9,126 nt of DNA, taken from contig JALSNL010000373.1 in NCBI GenBank assembly GCA_026987055.1, forward strand, positions 1-9,126, given 5' to 3'. Position numbers and translations under genes: made by a program. The notes beneath the pieces were generated by a model. That model was given only the letters and a program-made list of their open reading frames with translations. It ran no database searches and was not told where the DNA came from. Source of the DNA: Melioribacteraceae bacterium. GTDB taxonomy: Bacteria; Bacteroidota; Ignavibacteria; Ignavibacteriales; Melioribacteraceae. Numbering within the stretch: position 1 is the stretch's first letter; each line of letters opens with the position of its first letter. Shown here piece by piece: positions 1 to 7,127 of the stretch.

Positions 1-50
1 ACCTTTACATTAAAAATTCCGATCGCTGCTTAGTAGCTATATTTAAATAA
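1..50. other. Downstream edge of the minus-strand operon
   Basis: Fifty bases beyond the oxidoreductase stop. An imperfect 13-bp dyad (GCTGCTTAGTAGC, 25-37) has no room for a loop, so it is not a credible terminator. The only minus-strand ATG (8-10) is followed at once by TAA. No gene is seen. Confidence 0.4.
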
Positions 51-1052
51 CTAACCAACTTCCTTTTTCTTTTTAGCAGATTCATAAATATCTTCAATCA
101 ATTTCATTCTGGACAAAGCTTCTTCGCCTGAAGAAATTAAAGGAGTTGTCCCTCGTAAAGTTCCAACAAAATGTTTTAATTCATTTTCATAAGATTTTTT
201 AAATAGATTCTTTGTCTGTCCGGTAGTTCCCACTGTAAAATCTATACGTTGTGAACCTATATTTTTATAAGCTTTTAAAGGATTTAAATGACCTGTACCT
301 TTTGTTCCGTATGCAGAAAGTTTAAATTTATCGGTTTCTTCATGTAAAGACCAACTTACTTCATAATTAAGCACTGCGGAATTATTAAAACGTATAAAAC
401 CAACGGAAGAATCTTCTATTGCATTATGTGTATGATTAAAATTTTGTGCCGAAACACTTTTAACTTTCGGATATCCGAAAAGCCATAATGCAGTATCTAA
501 AAGTGCTATTCCCAAATCAAGAACAACACCGCCGCCGGCAAGACTTTTTTTATTAAACCATCGTTGTTGGCTGCTTTGTTTCCTTGTCCAACCGCAACGC
601 AGATAAAAAATATCTCCCAATTCACCACTGTTAATTAAACTTTTAAGCATCATCGTATCCGGTCTGAATCTAAAATTCATTCCAACCATTACATTTTTAT
701 TTTGCTTTTTTGCTTCGTCATTAATTTCTTTTGCTTCATTATAGTTTAATGCAATTGGTTTTTCAATTAAAAGATGCTTCCCTTTTTTTAAGCAATCTAT
801 TGCTATCTCTTTGTGTGTATTGGTTGGTGTTGTAATAATAACAGCGTCCAAATCAATTTCATCCAACATTCTGGAATAATCTGTATATTGATTTTTTATA
901 TGAAATTTTTCCGCAACGGTTTTCAAGCGATTTTTACTAACTTCTGCAACTGCAGAAATTTCTACTGAATTTATTTTTGACAAAATAGGAAGATGAACCA
1001 GCTGAGCGATACTTCCCAATCCTATTATTCCGATTTTTGTTTTCTCTTTCAC
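51..1052 (-). CDS. Gfo/Idh/MocA-family NAD(P)-dependent oxidoreductase
   Basis: A 333-residue cytoplasmic dehydrogenase-like protein, a normal length for the family. The N-terminal Rossmann fold has the dinucleotide motif GLGSIA (residues 11-16), then the ITTPTNTH segment (73-80) and the hallmark EKP (97-99), whose lysine is the usual catalytic/nicotinamide-contacting residue. GMNFRFRP (124-131) and GGGVVLDLG (173-181) belong to the C-terminal alpha/beta domain. The family's DxGxH motif reads D179-L-G-I-A183, so the usual histidine is alanine. The substrate cannot be read from sequence; family members act on sugars, inositols, biliverdin and others. The start is GTG. It is the only reasonable one, because an in-frame TAA lies four codons upstream and AAGG sits 7 nt before it. 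This GTG overlaps the dxs TGA (GTGA), which implies translational coupling. It is the last gene of the operon seen here. The family call is firm and the reaction is unknown. Confidence 0.93.
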   Translation of the reverse strand: MKEKTKIGIIGLGSIAQLVHLPILSKINSVEISAVAEVSKNRLKTVAEKFHIKNQYTDYSRMLDEIDLDAVIITTPTNTHKEIAIDCLKKGKHLLIEKPIALNYNEAKEINDEAKKQNKNVMVGMNFRFRPDTMMLKSLINSGELGDIFYLRCGWTRKQSSQQRWFNKKSLAGGGVVLDLGIALLDTALWLFGYPKVKSVSAQNFNHTHNAIEDSSVGFIRFNNSAVLNYEVSWSLHEETDKFKLSAYGTKGTGHLNPLKAYKNIGSQRIDFTVGTTGQTKNLFKKSYENELKHFVGTLRGTTPLISSGEEALSRMKLIEDIYESAKKKKEVG

Positions 1053-2971
1053 ACTACTGCCTTATTTGTTAAGGTTTTATTATTTAGAAAAGCTTTAACA
1101 TTTTCTATTATACCATCAGTATCAATTTTAAGTATTTTATGTAATTCAGCTTGTGTGCCGTGTTCAATAAATTTGTCCGGTAAACCTAAACGTAAAATAT
1201 CATTCTTATAATTTTTTTCATTAAAATATTCTAATACTCCGCTACCAAAACCACCTACTATAGAACTTTCTTCAATTGTAATAATTTTATCAAATTTACT
1301 TGCAATTTCATCTAACATCTTTTTATCAATAGGTTTAATAAAACGCATATTGATTAGTTCGCATTGTATATTATCTTTTCTAAGTTGATCAGCAGCTTTA
1401 CCCGCATAATTAACCATAGAACCTACGGCTAAAATTGCAATATCTTTACCTTCAACAAGTTTTTCCGCTTTACCGATTTCTATTTTTTCGAAACCTTCTT
1501 TTATTTCCACCCCAAGTGCTGTTCCTCTGGGATATCTTAATGCAATTGGTCCATCTTTATATTCTGTTGCGGTATATAGCATGTTTCTTAATTCCGCTTC
1601 GTCTTTAGGAGCCATAATAACCATACCTGGAATAAAGCGTAAGTAAGAAAGATCGAATGTTCCGTGATGTGTTGGTCCGTCTGCACCAACCAAACCGGCT
1701 CTATCTAAAGCGAAAACAACATGTAGTTTTTGCAAAGCAACATCATGAATAATTTGATCGACTGCTCTTTGTAAAAAGGTTGAATAAATTGCAACAACCG
1801 GAACAATTCCTTGTGTAGCTAAACCTGCAGCAAATGTAACACCATGTTCTTCTGCAATACCTACATCAAAATATTTTTTAGGGAATTTTTCTTGTACCAA
1901 TTTCATACCGGTTCCATCCGGCATTGCAGCAGTAATACCAACAACTTTATTATTTTTTTCCATTATTTCAATTAAAGCTTTTCCAAATATGGAAGTATAA
2001 GAAGGAAGTCCGTTTTTCTTTTTTAGCATTTTCCCCGTTACTTTGTCAAAAGGAGTAACACCATGATATTGAGCACTATGTCCTTCGGCAGGTTTATATC
2101 CTTTACCTTTTTCACTAAGTACATGTACAAGAATCGGTCCTTTTAATTGTTTAACGTGTTCAAAAAGTTTTACTAACTTCGGAACATTATGAGCATTAAC
2201 GGGTCCGAAATATCGAAACCCTAAAGCTTCAAATAGCATTCCAGGTGTAACAATAGCTTTTAATCCGGTTTCCAACCTTGAAGCAACTTTTCTAACTCTG
2301 TCGCCGAATTGATCTAACTTTCCGGTTAAATCCCAAATTGCACCTTTGAATTTATTGTATTCGGGATGAGCTATTACTTCATTAAAGTAATTGGAAATTT
2401 GCCAAACATTTGGTGCAATGGACATTTGATTGTCGTTTAACACAACAATAAGATTTTTCTTTGTAAATCCGGCATTGTTCATAGCTTCGTAAGCCATACC
2501 GCCGGTCATTGCGCCATCACCAATAATTGCAATTACTTTTTTATTTTCCTCGCCATTTAATTCATTAGCTGCAGCAATACCAAGTGCAGCGGAAATAGAT
2601 GTAGTTGCATGTCCGGCACCAAATTCATCATATTCACTTTCGGTTCTTTTTAGGAATCCGCTTATTCCGTTTAGTTTTCTTATTGTAGGTAATTTATCTC
2701 TTCTGCCAGTAATAATTTTATGCGGATATGCTTGATGTCCGGTATCCCAAACCAATTTATCTACCGGTGTATCAAAAACTTTATGAAGAGCCACTGTTAG
2801 TTCAACTGCTCCCAAACCACCGCCAAAATGTCCGCCTACTTGAGAGACAACATCTATCATGTATTCTCTAATTTCCTTACTCAAAAGTTTTAATTCGGTA
2901 GTGCTAAAACTTCTAATATCTTCGGGAGATTCTACATTAAACAAAATTTTATACTTTGATTTATCTACCAC
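1049..2971 (-). CDS. dxs: 1-deoxy-D-xylulose-5-phosphate synthase
   Basis: Thiamine-diphosphate enzyme that condenses pyruvate with glyceraldehyde 3-phosphate to give DXP, the entry step of the MEP pathway to isoprenoids and a precursor for thiamine and pyridoxal in many bacteria. It is 640 residues, close to the usual 620-640. Visible motifs are H48 in GGHFGGGLG, the ThDP/Mg motif GDGAMTGG (151-158) ending in NDN (179-181), FGPVNAHNV (255-263), the pyrimidine-domain VGIAEEHG with the catalytic glutamate E374, YSTFLQRA (396-403) and DGPTHHG (431-437). The C-terminal transketolase domain follows and looks complete. The start is GTG: the codons between it and the in-frame xseB stop 30 bp upstream contain no ATG, GTG or TTG, and a weak GAGAG lies 7 nt before it. 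The stop overlaps the next gene by 4 bp. Its place after xseA-xseB matches a linkage known from many bacteria, but ispA is absent between xseB and dxs. Confidence 0.98.
   Translation of the reverse strand: MVDKSKYKILFNVESPEDIRSFSTTELKLLSKEIREYMIDVVSQVGGHFGGGLGAVELTVALHKVFDTPVDKLVWDTGHQAYPHKIITGRRDKLPTIRKLNGISGFLKRTESEYDEFGAGHATTSISAALGIAAANELNGEENKKVIAIIGDGAMTGGMAYEAMNNAGFTKKNLIVVLNDNQMSIAPNVWQISNYFNEVIAHPEYNKFKGAIWDLTGKLDQFGDRVRKVASRLETGLKAIVTPGMLFEALGFRYFGPVNAHNVPKLVKLFEHVKQLKGPILVHVLSEKGKGYKPAEGHSAQYHGVTPFDKVTGKMLKKKNGLPSYTSIFGKALIEIMEKNNKVVGITAAMPDGTGMKLVQEKFPKKYFDVGIAEEHGVTFAAGLATQGIVPVVAIYSTFLQRAVDQIIHDVALQKLHVVFALDRAGLVGADGPTHHGTFDLSYLRFIPGMVIMAPKDEAELRNMLYTATEYKDGPIALRYPRGTALGVEIKEGFEKIEIGKAEKLVEGKDIAILAVGSMVNYAGKAADQLRKDNIQCELINMRFIKPIDKKMLDEIASKFDKIITIEESSIVGGFGSGVLEYFNEKNYKNDILRLGLPDKFIEHGTQAELHKILKIDTDGIIENVKAFLNNKTLTNKAVV
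1060..1063 (-). promoter_or_regulatory. Ribosome binding site of the oxidoreductase gene
   Basis: On the minus strand AAGG lies 7 nt upstream of the GTG start at 1052, inside the last codons of dxs. It supports the GTG start and re-initiation from the overlapping dxs stop. Confidence 0.55.
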
Positions 2972-3001
2972 TTTTATACTCTCTTTTTTTATAAACTTTA
3001 T

Positions 3002-3211
3002 TTATTCTAATTCATCTTCAAGTTGTTTATTTAATTCTTCTACTTTAAGTTCTGCTTTGTTCAGTAATTCATAACAATTTTTTGATAGTTTTATCCCTTC
3101 TTCGTATAGTTTTATTGATTCTTCCAATGAAGCTTCGTCACTTTCAAGTATTTCCGAAATTTCTTGCAGACGTCTTAACGATTCTTCAAAACTTTTAGTC
3201 TTTTTTGCCAT
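3002..3211 (-). CDS. xseB: Exodeoxyribonuclease VII small subunit
   Basis: A 69-residue protein that matches XseB in length and pattern: SFEESLRRLQEISEILES (7-24), then the conserved LEESIKLYEEGIKLSK segment (29-44), a cysteine (C46) and LLNKAELKVEEL (49-60). It should form a helical hairpin that binds the long C-terminal helices of XseA; several copies per large subunit are known for the E. coli enzyme. The complex degrades single-stranded DNA from both ends without needing metal and acts in DNA repair. The ATG start overlaps the end of xseA by 17 bp, which fits coupled translation of the two subunits. A weak AAAGG lies a little far upstream of the start. The product is very acidic at its C terminus (EDELE). 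Confidence 0.95.
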   Translation of the reverse strand: MAKKTKSFEESLRRLQEISEILESDEASLEESIKLYEEGIKLSKNCYELLNKAELKVEELNKQLEDELE

Positions 3212-4385
3212 TTTTATTTATTTCAACCTTTCCATCATAAAATTTAAGCATTATTGTTTTTTCTATATTTAATATTTCTTTTCTCTTTATAAAATTATTA
3301 TCCTGCTCTACTAAAACAAATCCTTTTTTTAGTATTTTATTTATATTATTTGAATTTATTGTTCTTGTATATAAAGCTAAATTATTTTTATTTGTACTTA
3401 ATAAGTTACTAATATCTGTTTGAATTCTAAATAAATAATTATCTAATAATTGCTTTTTATTATTTAGTAAACTTATCAAATTTTTAAATCCGTAACTATC
3501 TAAATTTTGAGTTACTTCATTTCGTAAATTTTCTATAAAAGCAAGTATTTTATTTTTTGAATTATATGAAAAATCGGATATAAAACCAAAAATTTCGTCT
3601 TTGTTTGGTGTAGCCAGTTCCATTGCCGCCGAAGGTGTTGGTGCTCTTAAATCCGCTACAAAATCTGCAATTGTAAAATCAACTTCGTGACCAACACCGG
3701 AAATAACGGGAATTTTGGATTTAGCAATCGCACGGGCAACAATTTCTTCGTTGAAAGGCCATAAATCTTCTAAAGAACCGCCACCGCGAGAAACAATTAT
3801 TACATCAACATTTTTTTTCTTATTAAGAAGTTCTATACTTTTTACAATTTCTCCGGCGGCTCCGTCTCCTTGAACTTTTGCCGGTGCAATTAATATTTTA
3901 ACCAACGGATACCTACGTGAAGCAACACTCAGCATATCTTTTAACGCAGCCGTGCTACTTCCGGTAACAATACCAATAACTTGCGGAAAAGTAGGAATAT
4001 CTTTTTTTATTTCCTCATCGAATAATCCTTCTTTGTGTAATTTCCTTTTTAGCTCTTCAAAAGCTTTTTGTAACTCCCCAACACCGGCAGGCTGCATAGA
4101 ACGAGTATCTAATTGATAAGAACCTCTTGGCGGGTAAACTGTTATTCTTCCGGTAACAATAACTTTCATTCCGTTTTGAGGTGTAAAGAAAACATAATTA
4201 TTTACACCGCGCCACATAGTACAGTTTATTGCCGCATCACCATCTTTTAATGTAAAATACCAGTGCCCTGAAATATGTGCTTTGAAATTAGAAATTTCAC
4301 CAATAATTTTTACGGATGAAAAATTTTCTTCAACTACATGCTTTATTTGTTTTGTAATTTCACTTACTGTTAAAATTTCTTGCAC
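3195..4385 (-). CDS. xseA: Exodeoxyribonuclease VII large subunit
   Basis: Catalytic subunit of exonuclease VII, a cytoplasmic single-strand-specific DNA exonuclease. The N-terminal OB fold (about 1-100) includes ISNFKAHISGHWYFTLKD (31-48) and VTGRITVYPPRGSYQL (77-92). The catalytic domain shows IGIVTGSSTAALKD (137-150), SRGGGSLEDLWPFNEE (199-214) and SGVGHEVDFTIADFVADLRA (229-248), then APTPSAAMEL (248-257). A lysine/asparagine-rich helical region of about 260-350 follows, and the usual tail LKKGFVLVEQ. At 396 residues it is about 60 shorter than the 456-residue E. coli protein, mainly in the helical stalk where XseB binds; all catalytic motifs are present. The start is GTG, supported by a GGAAG ribosome binding site 9 nt upstream inside the methyltransferase gene, which ends 4 bp before. 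It overlaps xseB by 17 bp. Confidence 0.97.
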   Translation of the reverse strand: MQEILTVSEITKQIKHVVEENFSSVKIIGEISNFKAHISGHWYFTLKDGDAAINCTMWRGVNNYVFFTPQNGMKVIVTGRITVYPPRGSYQLDTRSMQPAGVGELQKAFEELKRKLHKEGLFDEEIKKDIPTFPQVIGIVTGSSTAALKDMLSVASRRYPLVKILIAPAKVQGDGAAGEIVKSIELLNKKKNVDVIIVSRGGGSLEDLWPFNEEIVARAIAKSKIPVISGVGHEVDFTIADFVADLRAPTPSAAMELATPNKDEIFGFISDFSYNSKNKILAFIENLRNEVTQNLDSYGFKNLISLLNNKKQLLDNYLFRIQTDISNLLSTNKNNLALYTRTINSNNINKILKKGFVLVEQDNNFIKRKEILNIEKTIMLKFYDGKVEINKNGKKD

Positions 4386-4389
4386 TATA

Positions 4390-5256
4390 TTATTCTTCCT
4401 TTCTAAAAATCAAACAGTATTGATGATGTCTGTTGCCCACCCAAGCACTGTTAATACCCAAAGCAATTAATGGTTTATCATTATGAAGCCAAATTTTTTC
4501 ATCTTTCAAAACCCAGCTTTTTTCTCCTCTTTTGGTTAGTGATATTGCAGTATCATAAGCCAAAGGGTAAAGTTTACTTTTAAAATAAATATTGTTTGTT
4601 ACCACTACCAAATAAGCTTTATTTTTTGTTACATCATATACTTGATCAAAAATTTGTGCTTGCTGTTCTAAAAATTCTTCATAATCACTTAAGTTACCAA
4701 TATCATTTTTTGATTTTGAATATTTAGTATCTAAACCTTTTTCGCTTCTAACTTTTTGTCGCATTGAATTTCTTTCTAACTGGTTCCAATATGGTGGTGA
4801 GGTAATTATAAAATCGAATTTACGTTTTATAAAAGAATTTTTCTTTAACACCTCTTTTAGTTTTAGAGAATTTCCTTTTAATGGAACAAGTTTTTTTGAA
4901 AATTTTTTTGCGTTAATTCTTTTTTTGCTAATATTAAAATATTTATTATTTAGTTCAATTCCGATTCCGTTTCTGTTCAACTCCCCTGCTGCAATTAACG
5001 TACTGCCGCTTCCTAAAAAAGGATCTAAAACCCATGCATTTTTCTTTGTAAAAAATTTTATAAATTCACTAACCAAACTTTCCGGATATTTTGCAGGATG
5101 TAATATTTCATTATCATTTCTACGCGGAGGTGTATGAATAAACCAAGATTTTGAAAACTTAATCCATTCTTTTCCTGTTAAATCGTTCAATTTGTTGTTA
5201 GGATTATACTTCCCTCTTTCTCCCAAATCAATATATTGTGTTTTCTTGTTAGCCAT
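4390..5256 (-). CDS. DNA methyltransferase (N4-cytosine/N6-adenine type, SPPYW motif)
   Basis: A 288-residue S-adenosylmethionine-dependent DNA methyltransferase. Visible in order: a conserved lead segment GKEWIKFSKSWFIHTPP (28-44), a motif-X-like ILHPAKYPESLVSEFI (51-66), the AdoMet-binding motif I DPFLGSGST (78-86), the motif II acid in GIGIEL (E101), catalytic motif IV TSPPYW (152-157), and a terminal HHQYCLIFRK segment (277-286) typical of this group. Motif order X-I-IV is unlike the common beta class, where IV comes first. The serine in SPPY is most typical of N4-cytosine enzymes, but base specificity cannot be settled from this. The recognition domain probably lies in about 158-200. No endonuclease gene is adjacent, so it looks like a solitary modification enzyme. 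Its ATG is 3 bp after the stop of the secreted-protein gene and its stop is 4 bp before xseA, so it appears co-transcribed with the exonuclease VII genes. Base composition resembles its neighbours. Confidence 0.92.
   Translation of the reverse strand: MANKKTQYIDLGERGKYNPNNKLNDLTGKEWIKFSKSWFIHTPPRRNDNEILHPAKYPESLVSEFIKFFTKKNAWVLDPFLGSGSTLIAAGELNRNGIGIELNNKYFNISKKRINAKKFSKKLVPLKGNSLKLKEVLKKNSFIKRKFDFIITSPPYWNQLERNSMRQKVRSEKGLDTKYSKSKNDIGNLSDYEEFLEQQAQIFDQVYDVTKNKAYLVVVTNNIYFKSKLYPLAYDTAISLTKRGEKSWVLKDEKIWLHNDKPLIALGINSAWVGNRHHQYCLIFRKEE
4395..4399 (-). promoter_or_regulatory. Ribosome binding site deciding the xseA GTG start
   Basis: On the minus strand AAAGGAAG lies about 9 nt upstream of the GTG at 4385, within the last codons of the methyltransferase gene. 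It is one of the clearest Shine-Dalgarno-like sequences in the window and supports GTG rather than a downstream start. Confidence 0.6.
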
Positions 5257-5259
5257 ATT

Positions 5260-6090
5260 TTACAAATCAATAGTAAAAAAGTTAGAATATAATCCGATTG
5301 ATATTTCGTGAAATTGTTCTGCTGTATTTGCAGGTTTTACATTATAACGATAGCGTGTATAAAATGTAAAAACATTATAGAACTTAAAAAGTCCTAAAGT
5401 TATTTCAGGACTAACTCCGTTAAAACCTTTAAAATTTGTGAAAGCACTTACTCCGGTTGAAACAAATTCTATTCCTTTAACTGTAAAGAAATGTTTATAG
5501 CCGATGCGTAAAAAATCTTTTATGGGAGCATTATAAACATGAGAATATTCCAAACTAATATTTCCCGAAGGATAATTATAGCCTGAAGAATAAAATGTGA
5601 TTATAGAGAATTCTTTTGTAATACCAAAGTAATTTTTGCCATCCAAAATTACCAAATTGGGTGAAGGCAATAAATAAAGCAATATTCCTTTGGTTAAAGT
5701 AGTTACCGGATTGTTCCCTTCTTTGGTTTCAATAAATTCATCGTAAGGTAAAACAATTTCGTTTACTTCACTTTTGGTTATCTGTCCTTTTTTGTTTTCA
5801 ACAATTAGAACATATTTAATATTTTTTTTCTTGAAACTAAACTTCGAAAAATCAATTGCAGCTGTATGGTCTTCTTTATAATTTTTTGAAATATCAAATT
5901 TATATTTTTCATCAATTATAATTTTTGCTTTAACAGGTTCGGATGTATAAAAACTTAAATTAAAAGTATGCGGTATTTCCGGAGTTACATAAGAATCTAT
6001 TATAAATATTTCAACTTCACTGCTATCCTGTGCATTTATATTTACTGAAAATACAATTATTAGAAAAAGTATGTAGATTTTTTTTCTCAT
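5260..6090 (-). CDS. Secreted hypothetical protein, Ig-like domain plus outer-membrane beta-barrel-like region
   Basis: I do not recognise a named family. The 276-residue product starts with a good signal peptide: positive MRKK, a hydrophobic stretch at about 5-16, and probable cleavage after A20 in NINA|Q. Residues of about 28-116 alternate in a beta-sandwich manner and include SFYTSEPVKAKIIID and IKYVLIVENKKGQI, which suggests an Ig/FN3-like domain. From about 117 the protein is rich in glycine and aromatic residues with amphipathic strands (for example YNYPSGNISLEYSHVY, PEITLGLFKFYNVFTFYTRY), ending in EISIGLYSNFFTIDL. This is compatible with a small outer-membrane barrel whose last strand reaches the C terminus, although the final residue is leucine instead of the common phenylalanine. 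It is the first gene of the minus-strand operon, 3 bp before the methyltransferase. Role unknown; a periplasmic beta protein is the alternative. Confidence 0.8.
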   Translation of the reverse strand: MRKKIYILFLIIVFSVNINAQDSSEVEIFIIDSYVTPEIPHTFNLSFYTSEPVKAKIIIDEKYKFDISKNYKEDHTAAIDFSKFSFKKKNIKYVLIVENKKGQITKSEVNEIVLPYDEFIETKEGNNPVTTLTKGILLYLLPSPNLVILDGKNYFGITKEFSIITFYSSGYNYPSGNISLEYSHVYNAPIKDFLRIGYKHFFTVKGIEFVSTGVSAFTNFKGFNGVSPEITLGLFKFYNVFTFYTRYRYNVKPANTAEQFHEISIGLYSNFFTIDL

Positions 6091-6224
6091 ATATTTTATA
6101 GAATTTAACTAAATCTGTTCGGACAATAAACATTATTTCATTACCCAATTCAGGTTAAAATTTATTCTCCACTGTTTGTTGTGTAAATTGATAAACTATT
6201 AAAAAATCAGATAAAATAATAGTC

Positions 6225-6250
6225 TGCAAACTTTACTATATTTGCAAACT
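6225..6250 (+). repeat. 8-bp direct repeat TGCAAACT flanking the candidate promoter
   Basis: TGCAAACT occurs at 6225-6232 and again at 6243-6250, an 18-bp start-to-start spacing, bracketing the TATATTTG element. The second copy overlaps an 8-bp palindrome TTTGCAAA (6241-6248). It could be a pair of regulator sites, or a chance match in AT-rich DNA. Confidence 0.35.
6237..6244 (+). promoter_or_regulatory. Candidate surE promoter, -7 element
   Basis: TATATTTG is an exact match to TAnnTTTG, the -7 consensus known for the primary sigma factor of Bacteroidota. It lies about 43 nt upstream of the surE ATG, giving a short leader of roughly 35-40 nt. No clear TTTG -33 box is seen at the expected distance, so the call is tentative. 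Confidence 0.45.
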
Positions 6251-6275
6251 AAGTTAAAAAAACTAAACTGAAAAT

Positions 6276-6280
6276 AGGAA
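6276..6280 (+). promoter_or_regulatory. Ribosome binding site of surE
   Basis: AGGAA with a 7-nt all-T spacer before the ATG at 6288. Spacing and sequence are near ideal and fix the surE start. Confidence 0.65.
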
Positions 6281-6287
6281 TTTTTTT

Positions 6288-7061
6288 ATGAAAATACTTC
6301 TAAGTAACGATGACGGAATTGACGCCGAAGGACTTTATCGTTTAGCCGAAGCAATGAGCAAAATAGGAGAAGTCACTATTATTGCACCAAAAACAGAACA
6401 AAGCGCAGCCGGACACTCTATTACTATGAAAGTTCCTTTACGAATATATGAACAAAAAGTTAGAAATAAATTTACCGGTTATGCAATAAACGGCACACCG
6501 GCAGATTGTGTAAAAATTGGCATTACGCACATTCTTAAAGAGTTACCCGACATTGTTGTTTCGGGAATAAATCACGGTTCCAATACGGCTGTTAGTATTA
6601 TTTATTCCGGCACTGTTTCCGCAGCACGTGAAGCCGCTATTTTAGGTTGTCCAGCAATTGCTGTTTCGGTTACCGACCATAATCCGGAATATTTTGATGC
6701 TGCTGCCAATGTTGCTAAAGAACTTGCTCTAAAAATTTTAGACCATAAGTTACCTGATGGAACAGTGTTAAATGTAAATGTTCCCAACATTCCGGAAAAT
6801 GAGATTAAGGGAATTTTACCTACACATCAAGGAAAATCAAAATGGGATGACGGTTATGAAGAAAGAGTTGATCCGTATGGAAATAAATATTATTGGCTTA
6901 CTGGTAAAATGTCCGATACTGATAAAGAAATTCATAACGATCAAGTTGCCGTACAAAATAATTATATTTCCATAACACCTATTCATTTTGATTTAACCGA
7001 TTATAAGGTTTACGAAGAACTGAAAGAATGGAATTTGGAAGAAATAAAATTAGATAGCTAA
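6288..7061 (+). CDS. surE: 5'/3'-nucleotidase SurE
   Basis: Metal-dependent phosphatase that removes phosphate from 5'- and 3'-nucleoside monophosphates, with some exopolyphosphatase activity in characterised members, and is linked to stationary-phase and stress survival. At 257 residues it has normal length. The metal ligands known from characterised SurE proteins are in place: D8 and D9 in LLSNDDGID, S39 in PKTEQSAAGHS, and N95 in VSGINHGSN. INGTPADCVKIG (68-78) and IYSGTVSAAREAAILGCPAIAVS (105-127) are signature segments. The ATG start is set by the family N terminus (MKILLSNDDG) and by AGGAA 7 nt upstream. It is transcribed divergently from the exonuclease/dxs operon and is the first gene of a plus-strand unit. 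The 66-bp gap to the next gene lacks a convincing terminator, so co-transcription is possible. Confidence 0.98.
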   Translation: MKILLSNDDGIDAEGLYRLAEAMSKIGEVTIIAPKTEQSAAGHSITMKVPLRIYEQKVRNKFTGYAINGTPADCVKIGITHILKELPDIVVSGINHGSNTAVSIIYSGTVSAAREAAILGCPAIAVSVTDHNPEYFDAAANVAKELALKILDHKLPDGTVLNVNVPNIPENEIKGILPTHQGKSKWDDGYEERVDPYGNKYYWLTGKMSDTDKEIHNDQVAVQNNYISITPIHFDLTDYKVYEELKEWNLEEIKLDS

Positions 7062-7127
7062 GATTTAAGTGATTAAAAACATTAAAGTTTTTTAGAAAAA
7101 TTTCTATAAGAAATAATAAAAATTAGA
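7062..7127 (+). other. Short surE to VWA-gene intergenic spacer
   Basis: A 66-bp AT-rich spacer. It holds only a weak AT stem (AAAAAC at 7075-7080 against GTTTTT at 7087-7092) and a 5-bp TTTCT/AGAAA pair further on. Neither has the GC-rich stem expected of an intrinsic terminator, so I see no firm transcription stop, and no Shine-Dalgarno before the next ATG. Confidence 0.4.

Larger units (their letters stand above)
6091..6287. promoter_or_regulatory. Divergent intergenic region between the minus-strand operon and surE
   Basis: This 197-bp AT-rich stretch separates two divergently transcribed units, so it must hold promoters for both. For the plus strand I can point to a TATATTTG element. 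For the minus strand I see no convincing promoter; TAAATTTT-like sequences are one mismatch from TAnnTTTG but lack a matching upstream box. No open reading frame or strong hairpin was found here. Confidence 0.6.

Noticed and set aside
1..10. Minus-strand ATG near the left edge as start of a further operon gene
   Set aside because: The ATG is followed immediately by a TAA stop.
6078..6085. Run of eight T (eight A in the gene) at codons 2-5 of the secreted protein, possible phase-variation tract
   Set aside because: It encodes the lysines of the signal peptide, and similar 8-base runs occur elsewhere in the window (near 5822 and 7450), so it fits general base composition.
6602..6975. Short open frames overlapping surE on both strands
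   Set aside because: They sit inside the well-supported surE gene and show no family features.
7075..7093. Possible terminator after surE
   Set aside because: The stem is six A:T-rich pairs with no GC core; such hairpins are expected by chance in DNA this AT-rich.
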